Source: Fen-1135 sp963705275 (lineage in GTDB: Bacteria > Desulfobacterota > Syntrophia > Syntrophales > UBA2185). From it: a DNA stretch of 64,000 nucleotides. Under the pieces are notes generated by a model. It saw nothing but the letters and a program-made list of their open reading frames with translations. It did not search any database and was not told where the DNA came from. The DNA is taken from positions 2,232,001 to 2,296,000 of the forward strand of contig OY970063.1 of assembly GCA_963705275.1 (NCBI GenBank). Reading direction: 5' to 3'. Below, piece after piece: positions 35,638-43,692 of the stretch. Made by a program: the position numbers and the translations under genes. Positions within the stretch are counted from its first letter, which is position 1; every line of letters starts with the position of its first letter.

Positions 35638-36486
35638 TTACGCCGGTCTTACGCACCCTGTCTTTCGTTTCCGTCCGAAAAAATAGACGTAGACGCCGGC
35701 AAGCATCATCAGGATACAGAGCATCTGTCCCATGCTCAAAATTCCCCCGAAGAGCCCCAGTTGCGAATCTGGCTCACGGAAGAACTCGATGATGAAGCGG
35801 ACCAACCCGTAACCGAAAAGGTACAGGGAAAAGATAAAGCCATCAAAGGGACTTTTTCTTCTGATGCCCCAGAGGACAATGAAGAGAAAGAGTCCCTCGA
35901 AAAGCGCCTCGTAGAGCTGGGAAGGGTGACGCAGTTGATGGGTAAAATCCAATGGAAAATACATGCCCCACGGCACAGTGGTAATCCTGCCGTATAGCTC
36001 GCCATTAATGAAATTGCCGATTCTTCCAAAGGTATATCCGAGAGGGATGGCGGGGCAAAACAGGTCAGCGAACCGCCAGAGGTCTATCTTATGTTTACGG
36101 CAAAAAATAATCGACGCTATGAGAACGCCGATGGCCCCCCCGTGGTAGGACATGCCGCTTATACCCACGTACTGCATGCCGTGAGCGAAATCGAAAGGGA
36201 GGATAATCTCAAGGGGATGCTTTGCATAATGGGCAAAATTGTAAAAAAGGACATAGCCCAATCTTGCGCCGACTAAGAGCCCTGTGATGGCCCAGATGAA
36301 AAAGTCCTGAATCATCTCTGCTGAATACGAATAATTCTCACGTTTTATTCGGTAAGAGACGAGGATATAGGTTAAGAGAAAGGCGACTATATACATGAGA
36401 CTGTAATAGCGAATCTGAAAGGAGCCGATCTCAAAGATGATCGGACTCATGCGCTCGGGAAGATGCTGCCAGCTAATAGGATTCAC
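35638..36486 (-). CDS. lgt: prolipoprotein diacylglyceryl transferase
   Basis: 282-aa inner-membrane enzyme that adds diacylglycerol to the lipobox Cys. Signature GRIGNFINGELYGR and HPSQLYEALFEG; seven membrane segments. GTG 36486 has AGGAG with a good spacing and overlaps the trxB end. ATG 36450 gives a more typical Lgt N-terminus (MSPIIFEIG) but has a weak ribosome site, so the start is uncertain. Confidence 0.94.
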   Translation of the reverse strand: MNPISWQHLPERMSPIIFEIGSFQIRYYSLMYIVAFLLTYILVSYRIKRENYSYSAEMIQDFFIWAITGLLVGARLGYVLFYNFAHYAKHPLEIILPFDFAHGMQYVGISGMSYHGGAIGVLIASIIFCRKHKIDLWRFADLFCPAIPLGYTFGRIGNFINGELYGRITTVPWGMYFPLDFTHQLRHPSQLYEALFEGLFLFIVLWGIRRKSPFDGFIFSLYLFGYGLVRFIIEFFREPDSQLGLFGGILSMGQMLCILMMLAGVYVYFFGRKRKTGCVRPA

Positions 36487-37441
36487 CTTTCAACTCCTCG
36501 ACATAGTGCTGCGCGGAAGCTGCCGCCGTTGCTCCATCTCCACATGCCGTAACTACCTGACGAAGAAGTTTCCTTATGCAGTCACCTCCGGCAAATATGC
36601 CCTTTGCCGAAGTCTGCATGTCTCTGTCTACAACTATGTATCCCGCATCGTCGACATCTACGATGCCGCGAACCATATCTGTTTTCGGAGTCAGGCCGAT
36701 GAATATAAACACCCCCTGCGCGGGTATCTCCCTCCCCATGTCAGGCGACTTAACGTCTCTGATCTTCACCTTTTCGACAACATTTCCTCCTGATATTTCC
36801 TCGACCACAGAATTCCAGGCGAATTCAATTTTGCTGTTGGCAAGGGCCTTCTTCTCAAGGGCCTTTGTCGCCCGCAGTCGGTTGCGGCGATGAACGATGG
36901 TGACCTTATTGGCAAACTTGGTCAGAAAGACAGCTTCCTGAATGGCAGCATCTCCACCTCCTACGACCACTACATCCCTATTCCTGTAAATGGGACCGTC
37001 GCAAGTCGCACAGTACGATACCCCTTTGCCTATAAAAATATCTTCACCCGGGACTCCCAGTTTTCGCCAGTACGCTCCTGTTGCTACAATAACGGCAAGC
37101 GCCTCATAGTCTCTTTCTGCTGATGTTACCTTCCATCCTTCTGTATTACCCCAGCGGGTCTTGGCAACGCCGATGACGTCCTCTGAGGCCATCTCCAGCC
37201 CGAATTGGAGAGCCTGCTTCTTAAATCGCTCCACGAGTTCAAAGCCGCCAATGCCTTCGGGCATACCCGGATAGTTCTCTATGATATCCGTAACGGTTAT
37301 CTGGCTTATAGAGGATGCCCCCTCTACCAGCAGAGTTCTGAGACTGGCCCTTGATGCATAAAGGCCCGCCGTCAATCCGGCAGGCCCTCCGCCAATAATT
37401 ACAATATCATATACATGATCAGAAATAGTCGCTTTGTCCAA
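36473..37441 (-). CDS. trxB: thioredoxin reductase
   Basis: 322-aa FAD/NAD(P)H enzyme. FAD motif GGGPAGLTAGLYA, redox motif CATCDG and NAD(P) motif VVVGGGDAAIQEA; C-terminal FAD motif GIFAGGDC. Starts with TTG 37441 behind AGGTGA. Overlaps lgt by 14 bases. Confidence 0.95.
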   Translation of the reverse strand: MDKATISDHVYDIVIIGGGPAGLTAGLYASRASLRTLLVEGASSISQITVTDIIENYPGMPEGIGGFELVERFKKQALQFGLEMASEDVIGVAKTRWGNTEGWKVTSAERDYEALAVIVATGAYWRKLGVPGEDIFIGKGVSYCATCDGPIYRNRDVVVVGGGDAAIQEAVFLTKFANKVTIVHRRNRLRATKALEKKALANSKIEFAWNSVVEEISGGNVVEKVKIRDVKSPDMGREIPAQGVFIFIGLTPKTDMVRGIVDVDDAGYIVVDRDMQTSAKGIFAGGDCIRKLLRQVVTACGDGATAAASAQHYVEELKGESY

Positions 37442-37504
37442 AGATTATCACCTATTTATTGATCGTCTATAATACTAAATCCATATAAAAAAATCGGAAA
37501 TGCC

Positions 37505-37933
37505 CTATTTGTTTTTTTCTATATAGTTTCTCAATGCCTTTTGGAAAAGGAGAGCTGCCAGAAAAGCACAGTGGCTATGGTCATGAGGTAGGCCTCCCAG
37601 ATGTTCGGAAATTGAACTCCTGTTGATCTTAAGACATTCACGGATTGTTTTTCCTTTGGACATCTCCGCCGCGGCATTGCAGGCGGCAACCGTGAATATG
37701 CAGCCTTCTGCAATGAATCTTGAGTTATCAACTCTCCCATCTTTTACGCGAAGAGACATCTTGATGTACTTACCGCATTCGTCAGTTTTTTCCGCGTAGC
37801 CGTCGGGACTATCTATGGCGCCATAATTTTGAGGATTAGTCCCGTAAACATATACTTTTTCCGGGTAAAGTTCCCTCGCCTTTTCGCGCAGGATAGCTGA
37901 CATACTTTCTATAATTTTGCTTTCATCCTCCAT
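37505..37933 (-). CDS. NifU-like/IscU-like Fe-S scaffold protein
   Basis: 142 aa. The NifU_N fold has scaffold Cys in ECGKYIKM, GCIFTVAACNAA and HSHCAFLA. The usual DG motif between them is partly changed (DECGKYIKMSLRVKDG). The N-terminus (about 20 residues, REKARELYPEKVYVYG) is an extra segment. No iscS nearby. Upstream of trxB on the same strand. Confidence 0.85.
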   Translation of the reverse strand: MEDESKIIESMSAILREKARELYPEKVYVYGTNPQNYGAIDSPDGYAEKTDECGKYIKMSLRVKDGRVDNSRFIAEGCIFTVAACNAAAEMSKGKTIRECLKINRSSISEHLGGLPHDHSHCAFLAALLFQKALRNYIEKNK

Positions 37934-38498
37934 CTGTCGGATACGACCTCTCTAACATGGACTCTCTTTTATTTAATCGGTTTTTGCGCTTATTACAATG
38001 ATAAATTTGTCGGCATTGAAAAAGGTCAGCCCATAGACACATAGATGGGATACAGCGTATTACAACGCAAGCTCGCCGCGGGCCAAGCTGCATATGCTTT
38101 GCGGGATCATCAAGATTGCCCGAGAAATATCGGACCCATATCAGAAAATAGTTGACATCGGTTTTTTGAAATGGTACAACCACGTCGCTTTAATGTAGTC
38201 CACCACTATTGACAATGTCAGTTGCCAATATCTCTATTGCACAATCTAAATCAAGTTACGAACTTTTTTATGATGATGTTGCAATCACAACTCAAGAAGC
38301 AAAAAAACCCCATAAATGTCTGTGATTTATTTGTTAAAAATATTGTTTTCATGGGCGCCGAAAGCCAAGTAAATTGTGGTCGTCGTCTCCGACCTGAAAC
38401 TGATAAGTGACGACATCACGTCCGGCAAAAGCAACGAAAAGTACAACTTGCGAAAAAATTGAATTGAAGCCGTGGTGGAACTCAGGGAGTCATAAGAA
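37934..38498. other. intergenic region upstream of CoA-transferase pair 2
   Basis: 565 bases. A minus-strand frame (37923-38183) has no recognisable features. The region holds the promoter at 38152-38180 and an 11-base perfect palindrome TGACAATGTCA (38210-38220) in the leader, a possible operator. A long leader of about 310 bases follows. Confidence 0.5.
38152..38180 (+). promoter_or_regulatory. sigma70-type promoter, CoA-transferase pair 2
   Basis: TTGACA (38152-38157), 17-base spacer, TACAAC (38175-38180). The flank AAAATAGTTGACAT is also found at about 8976-8989, upstream of CoA-transferase pair 1. Confidence 0.6.
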
Positions 38499-39563
38499 AT
38501 GTTAGGCCCGGTTAGTTCAAAAATAAAATCCGTTTCCAAGCTGAAATACGATGAAAAGCCTTTTGAGCATTGGGGCCTGACCTCCAATGAGGTAAGAAGA
38601 ATAACTGAAAAGAAGGACCATGGCCTCTATGACAAGCGAATGACATTAAAGGAAGCGGTAGCCAAATTTGTCAAAGATGGCATAAATCTCGGAGTCGGCG
38701 GGTTTGTGAATACAAGGGTACCCGCCGCAATCATTCATGAAATCATCAGAAAAGGAGTTAAGAACCTTACCCTCTCTTTCCATTCAAACTCTATTTGTCT
38801 GGAGTGGCTTGCAGGCGCCATGATTGTCGCTCCAGAAAAAATCTCTATAAAGCGTGTAGAATTAGCATGGTGGGGCTATGAACTCATTGGCATAGCTCCT
38901 CTATGGAGGTATCTGGTGACTAACAGACTAGTGGAAACCGATGACTACACCAATTACGGCATGTCAGTGCGATTCAAGGCGGGGGCCATGGGCATTCCCT
39001 TCATCCCCGTGCGGGACCACGGCGGATCGGACATGGAGCTGGTAAACCGGGGAAAGATGATAGTGTGTCCCTTTACCGGACAGAACATTTATCTCCTCCC
39101 GGCCTGCAACCCTGACGTAGGCATTGTACATACTACTGCGGCAGATATGTGTGGGAACGCAAGAATCTTCGGGGCTCTCTGTACGTGTCCGGAAATTGCA
39201 ACGGCATCGGCGTACACCATAATGACAACTGATAAGGTAATTCCGACTGAAACAATCAGAAGATATCCAAACTTGACGGAAATTCCCTATGTATGTGTGG
39301 ACGCAGTTGTTGAACAGCCGTTTGGATGTTACCCCGGCGCGTGCTACGGCTACTACTGGTTTGATATGGATCATCTCAGGATGTACAGGGGAATCTGTGA
39401 TGAATTCAGAAAGACTGGAAACAAAGATGGTCTGAAAAGGTATTTCAATGACTATATCTTTGGCTGTGAAACATTTGACGATTTTCTGGAAAAGGCGGCT
39501 GGTTACAAGAGGCTCCGATACCTGAAGGAAATGGACGGCGGTCAGCCTATCTATACACTGTAA
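38499..39563 (+). CDS. CoA-transferase family I, alpha subunit (GctA-like), pair 2
   Basis: 354 aa, paralog of 9462-10499. It has an N-terminal extension of about 45 residues (ending EKKDHGLYDKRMTLKEAVAKF) that pair 1 lacks. Family core: GVGGFVNTRVPAAIIHEIIRKG, MGIPFIPVRDHGGSDM, ADMCGNARIFG. The active site is in the beta subunit. Ribosome site GGGAG precedes ATG 38499. Substrate probably differs from pair 1, because the segments after the GG(F) loop are poorly conserved. Confidence 0.85.
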   Translation: MLGPVSSKIKSVSKLKYDEKPFEHWGLTSNEVRRITEKKDHGLYDKRMTLKEAVAKFVKDGINLGVGGFVNTRVPAAIIHEIIRKGVKNLTLSFHSNSICLEWLAGAMIVAPEKISIKRVELAWWGYELIGIAPLWRYLVTNRLVETDDYTNYGMSVRFKAGAMGIPFIPVRDHGGSDMELVNRGKMIVCPFTGQNIYLLPACNPDVGIVHTTAADMCGNARIFGALCTCPEIATASAYTIMTTDKVIPTETIRRYPNLTEIPYVCVDAVVEQPFGCYPGACYGYYWFDMDHLRMYRGICDEFRKTGNKDGLKRYFNDYIFGCETFDDFLEKAAGYKRLRYLKEMDGGQPIYTL

Positions 39564-39597
39564 TGAGGCGGCAAAATGGCAAGAAGAGGAGAGTGAT

Positions 39598-40383
39598 ATG
39601 CCTGAATACAGTGCCTTTGAAATGATTGCTTTTACAGGATCAAGACAATTGGAAGATAAGAAGATCGTCTTTGTGGGCACGGGGCTTCCCATCATCGCAG
39701 CTATGCATGCACAGCTTACTCATGCCCCCAATCTTTATATGATTTATGAAGCTGGTTCCCTGGCCCCAGTCCTGGAGATCGGTATGCCCCTATCCGTAGG
39801 TGATACCAGGGCGGGTCACAAGGCGTGTTTTTTGAAGGGCCTATGCGCAGTTTTTGAACTGACGCAGAGAGGATTTGCGGACTACGCCTTTATAGGAGGC
39901 GCCCAGATCGATATGCACGGGAATATCAGTTCCACAATCGAAGGAAGTTACTACAACAAGCCCGATATCAGGTTCCCAGGGAGCGGCGGCGCCGGAGCTA
40001 TGGCGGCCAACTGCGGAAAGATAATTGCCATCATGGCGCTGGAGAAGAGAAGGTTTGCCAAACAGGTAGATTTTGTCACGAGTATCGGATACGGTGATGG
40101 TTCCCCAGACTACAGGGAAAAAGCGGGCGTTATGGGTTCCGGCCCTTACAGAGTCATTACGCAGCAGGCCCTGTTCGGCTTCGATGAGAAGACCAAGAGA
40201 ATGAAGCTCCTGGAAGTCAGGCCGGGATTCACGCCGCAGCAGATTCAGGACATGGTCGAATTTGAACTAATCATACCTCCCAAAGTGCCGGAAATGGCAG
40301 AACCGACAGGAGAAGATTTGCATCTGCTCCGGGATGTAATTGACGCGGAAGGCTACTTCTTAAAGAGGGTTGTCAAGAAATAA
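39598..40383 (+). CDS. CoA-transferase family I, beta subunit (GctB-like), pair 2
   Basis: 261 aa, paralog of 10502-11269. The catalytic Glu aligns at E51 (MIYEAGSL; pair 1 has MMTEGGAI). GGAQIDMHGNISST is conserved. The ribosome site GAGGAGAG precedes ATG 39598, 34 bases after the alpha stop. Confidence 0.87.
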   Translation: MPEYSAFEMIAFTGSRQLEDKKIVFVGTGLPIIAAMHAQLTHAPNLYMIYEAGSLAPVLEIGMPLSVGDTRAGHKACFLKGLCAVFELTQRGFADYAFIGGAQIDMHGNISSTIEGSYYNKPDIRFPGSGGAGAMAANCGKIIAIMALEKRRFAKQVDFVTSIGYGDGSPDYREKAGVMGSGPYRVITQQALFGFDEKTKRMKLLEVRPGFTPQQIQDMVEFELIIPPKVPEMAEPTGEDLHLLRDVIDAEGYFLKRVVKK

Positions 40384-40591
40384 TTTATTTACTAAAATCC
40401 GTAAGGAAAGGAGGGCAGGAGAGGACATATCGGGATTAGGCATTTTTTGATAAACGGTAAAAGAAGTCATTGTGAAACTAGTTAGCAACGTAAGAAACCT
40501 CATTTTTTGCAGTGACAAGAAATCTGGAGTCATTATTATCTAACATTTATTTGTTCATAATTGTTTATTTGTTGAAAGGAGGGTTTAGATA

Positions 40592-41854
40592 ATGGCGGAA
40601 GAAGTAAAAGCTACTCAGCCGAGATGGGTGCCCCTTTTATTAGGATTATTGAGTAGTACCACATGCGGTGCCCTTTTGTATGCGTGGAGCGTGTTCATTA
40701 AGCCTTTGAACGCGGAATTCGGGTGGTCCCGAGCGGAGATCGCCATGGCCTTTGCGATCTGCTGTCTGGTCTTCGGGTTGATGACGTTCCCCGCAGGTCG
40801 TATCAGCGACAAGTTTGGGCCCCGGCCGGTAGTTATGGTAGGCGGCATCATCTTAGGTATCGGATTTGTTATGTCTGGATTCATCCAGGCAAAGTGGCAG
40901 CTTTATGTTACATACGGTCTCATTTCGGGCTTTGGTGGCGGTATTATCTACCTGCCGCCCATTGCCACGGCACCCAAGTGGTGGCCTGACAGAAGGGCGC
41001 TGGCCACTGGGTTTGCGGTCGTGGGCTTAGGACTCGGTTCATTCATCATGGGTCCCTTGGCAACATACATTATTCAGGCCCCAGGGTTGGGTTGGCGCTA
41101 CGTTTTCATTTACTGTGGTATCGCAATGGGTCTTATGGCGCTTATCTCCGGTGCATTCCTGAAGGTTCCTCCGGCAGGATATAAGCCGCCCGGCTGGAAG
41201 CCTCCAACTCCTGCTGCTGCTGGTGCGGCTGCCCCGAAGACTTATCGTGACCATACACATGAGGAAACTACCAAGTGCCCCAGGTTCTGGCTCCTGTATC
41301 TTGCCTACTTCTGCGGCTCCTTTGCGGGGCTCATGGTCATAGGTCACCTTGCCGGTTTTGGAAGGGATGCGGGTCTGACGGCCATGGCGGCAGCCGGTGC
41401 GGTGAGTTCTCTCGCCTTTTCTAATGCGGCGACGCGGGTGCTTTCCGGATGGTTTGTGGACATTATCGGGATTCGCGTCTACTTTGGCGTGCTGTTTGCC
41501 CTGCAGACAGCGGCGATGGTCGCTATCTTTCAGCTCGGCGGCAGCGTCTACGGATTGGCGGCTATTGCGATTCTCATTGGCTGGAACTACGGCGCCATGT
41601 TTACGCTGTTCCCCGCCACGTGTCTCCAGTTCTATGGTCCCACGGCGCAGGGTAGCAACTACGGTCTTCTATTTACGGCGTGGGGTCTCGCTGGCTTTGC
41701 CGGGCCATGGATCGGCGGCTATCTGAAGGATATGACGGGAACGTACTATATGCCGTTCCTTGTTGCAGCGGCTCTGTGCGCCCTTGGAACCATAATTCTT
41801 TTCACGACGAAAGCGCCTGGGAAGAAGAGTTCGGATCTGCCGTCAACTCCATAG
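40592..41854 (+). CDS. OFA-type MFS transporter
   Basis: 420 aa, 12 membrane segments, oxalate:formate antiporter subfamily of the major facilitator superfamily (GWSRAEIAMAFAICCLVFGL; GRISDKFGPRPV as the loop 2-3 motif). A Pro/Ala-rich central loop (PPGWKPPTPAAAGAAAPK) separates the halves. Following the CoA-transferase pair, it probably moves a mono- or dicarboxylate (inference). AAGGAGGG precedes ATG; a strong terminator follows. Confidence 0.88.
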   Translation: MAEEVKATQPRWVPLLLGLLSSTTCGALLYAWSVFIKPLNAEFGWSRAEIAMAFAICCLVFGLMTFPAGRISDKFGPRPVVMVGGIILGIGFVMSGFIQAKWQLYVTYGLISGFGGGIIYLPPIATAPKWWPDRRALATGFAVVGLGLGSFIMGPLATYIIQAPGLGWRYVFIYCGIAMGLMALISGAFLKVPPAGYKPPGWKPPTPAAAGAAAPKTYRDHTHEETTKCPRFWLLYLAYFCGSFAGLMVIGHLAGFGRDAGLTAMAAAGAVSSLAFSNAATRVLSGWFVDIIGIRVYFGVLFALQTAAMVAIFQLGGSVYGLAAIAILIGWNYGAMFTLFPATCLQFYGPTAQGSNYGLLFTAWGLAGFAGPWIGGYLKDMTGTYYMPFLVAAALCALGTIILFTTKAPGKKSSDLPSTP

Positions 41855-41886
41855 GAGTTTTCTTGTCAATATACGTAGCAGAGATT

Positions 41887-41919
41887 AAGGCGCCCCGGGT
41901 TATCCGGGGCGCCTTTTTT
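41887..41919 (+). terminator. intrinsic terminator after the OFA transporter
   Basis: Perfect 12-bp stem AAGGCGCCCCGG / CCGGGGCGCCTT (41887-41898, 41904-41915), 5-base loop, then TTTT. Confidence 0.88.
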
Positions 41920-42033
41920 ATGTTCTCACGGAGGCGAGAAGATTTCCACCGCGGGTGATCCCTGCTAACAAGAGAGTGTTTCTGCTGGAAAAACGCGGCA
42001 ACTTGATATACATGACATGTTAAAGGGAATTGT

Positions 42034-42789
42034 ATGGATTTAGGAGTATTTGGGCAGATTCATTTTACCTGGGATTTTCTGATCGGTTTTCTCAGCATCA
42101 TCGTCGTGGATATCGTTCTTTCAGGCGACAACGCCTTTGTCATTGCGCTGGCAGTGAAGGCGCTTCCCGCAAAGCAGCGGAAAAACGGGATCATCATTGG
42201 AGTGGGAGTTGCAGTAGTCCTTCGCGTGGTTTTGACCTTCTTTGCCGCCATGCTCCTGCAGGTCCAATATGTCAAGCTCATTGGCGGCGCAGTCATTATC
42301 TGGATCGCTGTAAAGCTTCTTATCGAAGGGTCTCCGGAAGACAAGCTCCAGAAAGAGGCAAAGACTTTGTGGCATGCTATCCGGATTATCATCATCGCCG
42401 ACATAAGTATGTCGCTTGATAATGTTCTGGCTGTTGCTGCCGCTTCCAAAGGGTATTTGTTTCTCCTTATCTTCGGTCTTGGTCTTAGCATCCCGATCGT
42501 AATGTTTGCCAGCACCCTGCTTTCCTTGCTCATGGACAAATATCCAATAGTTGTCTATTTAGGCGCCGCGGTGCTCGGGCAGGTGGGGGGCGAGATGATG
42601 GTGACCGATCCCTTTGTTGTTGAGATGTTCAATCCCTCAGATATTCTAAAGTACAGTGTGGAGGCGTTTTTCATCGTAGGGGTTGTAGTTGCCGGAAAGC
42701 TCTGGATTAGACAGAAATTAGTTAGGCAAATGAAGATCACTGATCCGGCATCGCAAGCTGAGAGCATAGATACCGAGAATAAACGTTAA
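42034..42789 (+). CDS. TerC family integral membrane protein (YjbE-type)
   Basis: 251 aa with about seven membrane segments. Paired acidic motifs DIVLSGDNAFVIAL and DISMSLDNVLAVAAA are diagnostic for TerC. Members export metals such as Mn2+ or protect against stress. Ribosome site AAAGGGA. A single gene between terminators or intergenic gaps. Confidence 0.9.
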   Translation: MDLGVFGQIHFTWDFLIGFLSIIVVDIVLSGDNAFVIALAVKALPAKQRKNGIIIGVGVAVVLRVVLTFFAAMLLQVQYVKLIGGAVIIWIAVKLLIEGSPEDKLQKEAKTLWHAIRIIIIADISMSLDNVLAVAAASKGYLFLLIFGLGLSIPIVMFASTLLSLLMDKYPIVVYLGAAVLGQVGGEMMVTDPFVVEMFNPSDILKYSVEAFFIVGVVVAGKLWIRQKLVRQMKITDPASQAESIDTENKR

Positions 42790-43080
42790 TGGAATTTATA
42801 AATCGGACAAACGAAGTAGAATTTCAATCTCTTCTGCAATGCTTGCTCCAAGACCAGACTTCATGATTAGGAACACATTCCTCTAGCCCGCCCTGCCGCC
42901 GGGAAATTCACAGTAAATCTTAACTTTACACGCACCTTTCTTAAGAAAATCCCGCCATATTTGTCTTGACTAATCCATCAAATTATCTCATCATTTTAGA
43001 TAAAGAAAGGAACAGTATTCGGACGCATTTACCTATTAATTGACTCTAAAAAGAGGATTACGTCAAAAAGGAGGTGCAAC

Positions 43081-43374
43081 ATGATAAGAGTAATAATTGA
43101 AAGAAAATGCCAACCCGGAAAAGAAAAACAACTTCGGGAACTGCTCCGTGAATTGAGAATGGCGGCACTGCGACAACTCGGCTACATCACCGGCGAGACG
43201 CTCCGGGCAGCGGATGATCCTTCGCTATTTCTCGTCATCAGCACGTGGACCACTATGGACGCCTGGAAATTGTGGCAGACGGCAAGACAGCGTTTGTCAG
43301 TAGAGGAAATGATTGAACCCCTCATCGCCTCCGAGAGGAAGGTGCGTGTTTTTACCGAGGATTATGAGGACTGA
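43081..43374 (+). CDS. ABM-domain (antibiotic biosynthesis monooxygenase-like) protein
   Basis: 97 aa dimeric alpha/beta-barrel fold: N-terminal VIIERKCQPGKEKQLRELLRELR and LFLVISTWTTMDAWKLW. Strong ribosome site AAGGAGG. Small stand-alone ABM proteins act as oxygenases, heme-degrading enzymes or of unknown role; no heme-binding residues can be assigned. Confidence 0.82.
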   Translation: MIRVIIERKCQPGKEKQLRELLRELRMAALRQLGYITGETLRAADDPSLFLVISTWTTMDAWKLWQTARQRLSVEEMIEPLIASERKVRVFTEDYED

Positions 43375-43400
43375 TTAGTCTTCATCTCTTCCGCATTCGA

Positions 43401-43492
43401 TGACATCGTAGAAAGTTGCCAGCCTTTACAAAGGGATTTTTTACGATGTCACATTTTGAGCCCTGCCCTTAAACATAAACTGCAACTTTCTA
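43401..43492. repeat. overlapping inverted repeats between ABM gene and mutase promoter
   Basis: TGACATCGTA (43401-43410) with TACGATGTCA (43442-43451), perfect 10 bp, 31-base spacer. TAGAAAGTTGC (43409-43419) pairs with GCAACTTTCTA (43482-43492), perfect 11 bp. The two arms share two bases, so the hairpins are largely mutually exclusive. No T-run follows either. Confidence 0.7.
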
Positions 43493-43503
43493 TCAGAAAA
43501 TGG

Positions 43504-43532
43504 TTGACAGAAACCGTTTTCAATGATAGGAA
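43504..43532 (+). promoter_or_regulatory. possible sigma70-type promoter of the mutase operon
   Basis: TTGACA (43504-43509), 17-base spacer, TAGGAA (43527-43532); context AAAATGGTTGACA resembles the promoters at 38152 and 8982. The -10 is weak. Confidence 0.4.
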
Positions 43533-43692
43533 GGCACGCGAAAAACCTATTTGCCCACCAATATTGAAACCCTTGAATAACGGCAGAAATGGCCAAAGTG
43601 ACAGCGATTTATAAACAATTTAGGTATTAACATCTAGCGGATGGGTTTTTATTTAAGAGTTTCCTATTGATATCATCTTCAGGAGGTAGACT

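Noticed and set aside
37923..38183. 86-codon minus-strand frame
   Set aside because: Overlaps the start of the NifU-like gene and the promoter of CoA-transferase pair 2; composition not protein-like.
38210..38220. Perfect palindrome TGACAATGTCA as an operator
   Set aside because: Too short and unrepeated to claim; only noted in the region entry.
43375..43692. Cobalamin riboswitch before the B12-dependent mutase
   Set aside because: No B12-box-like sequence found; only unrelated inverted repeats.
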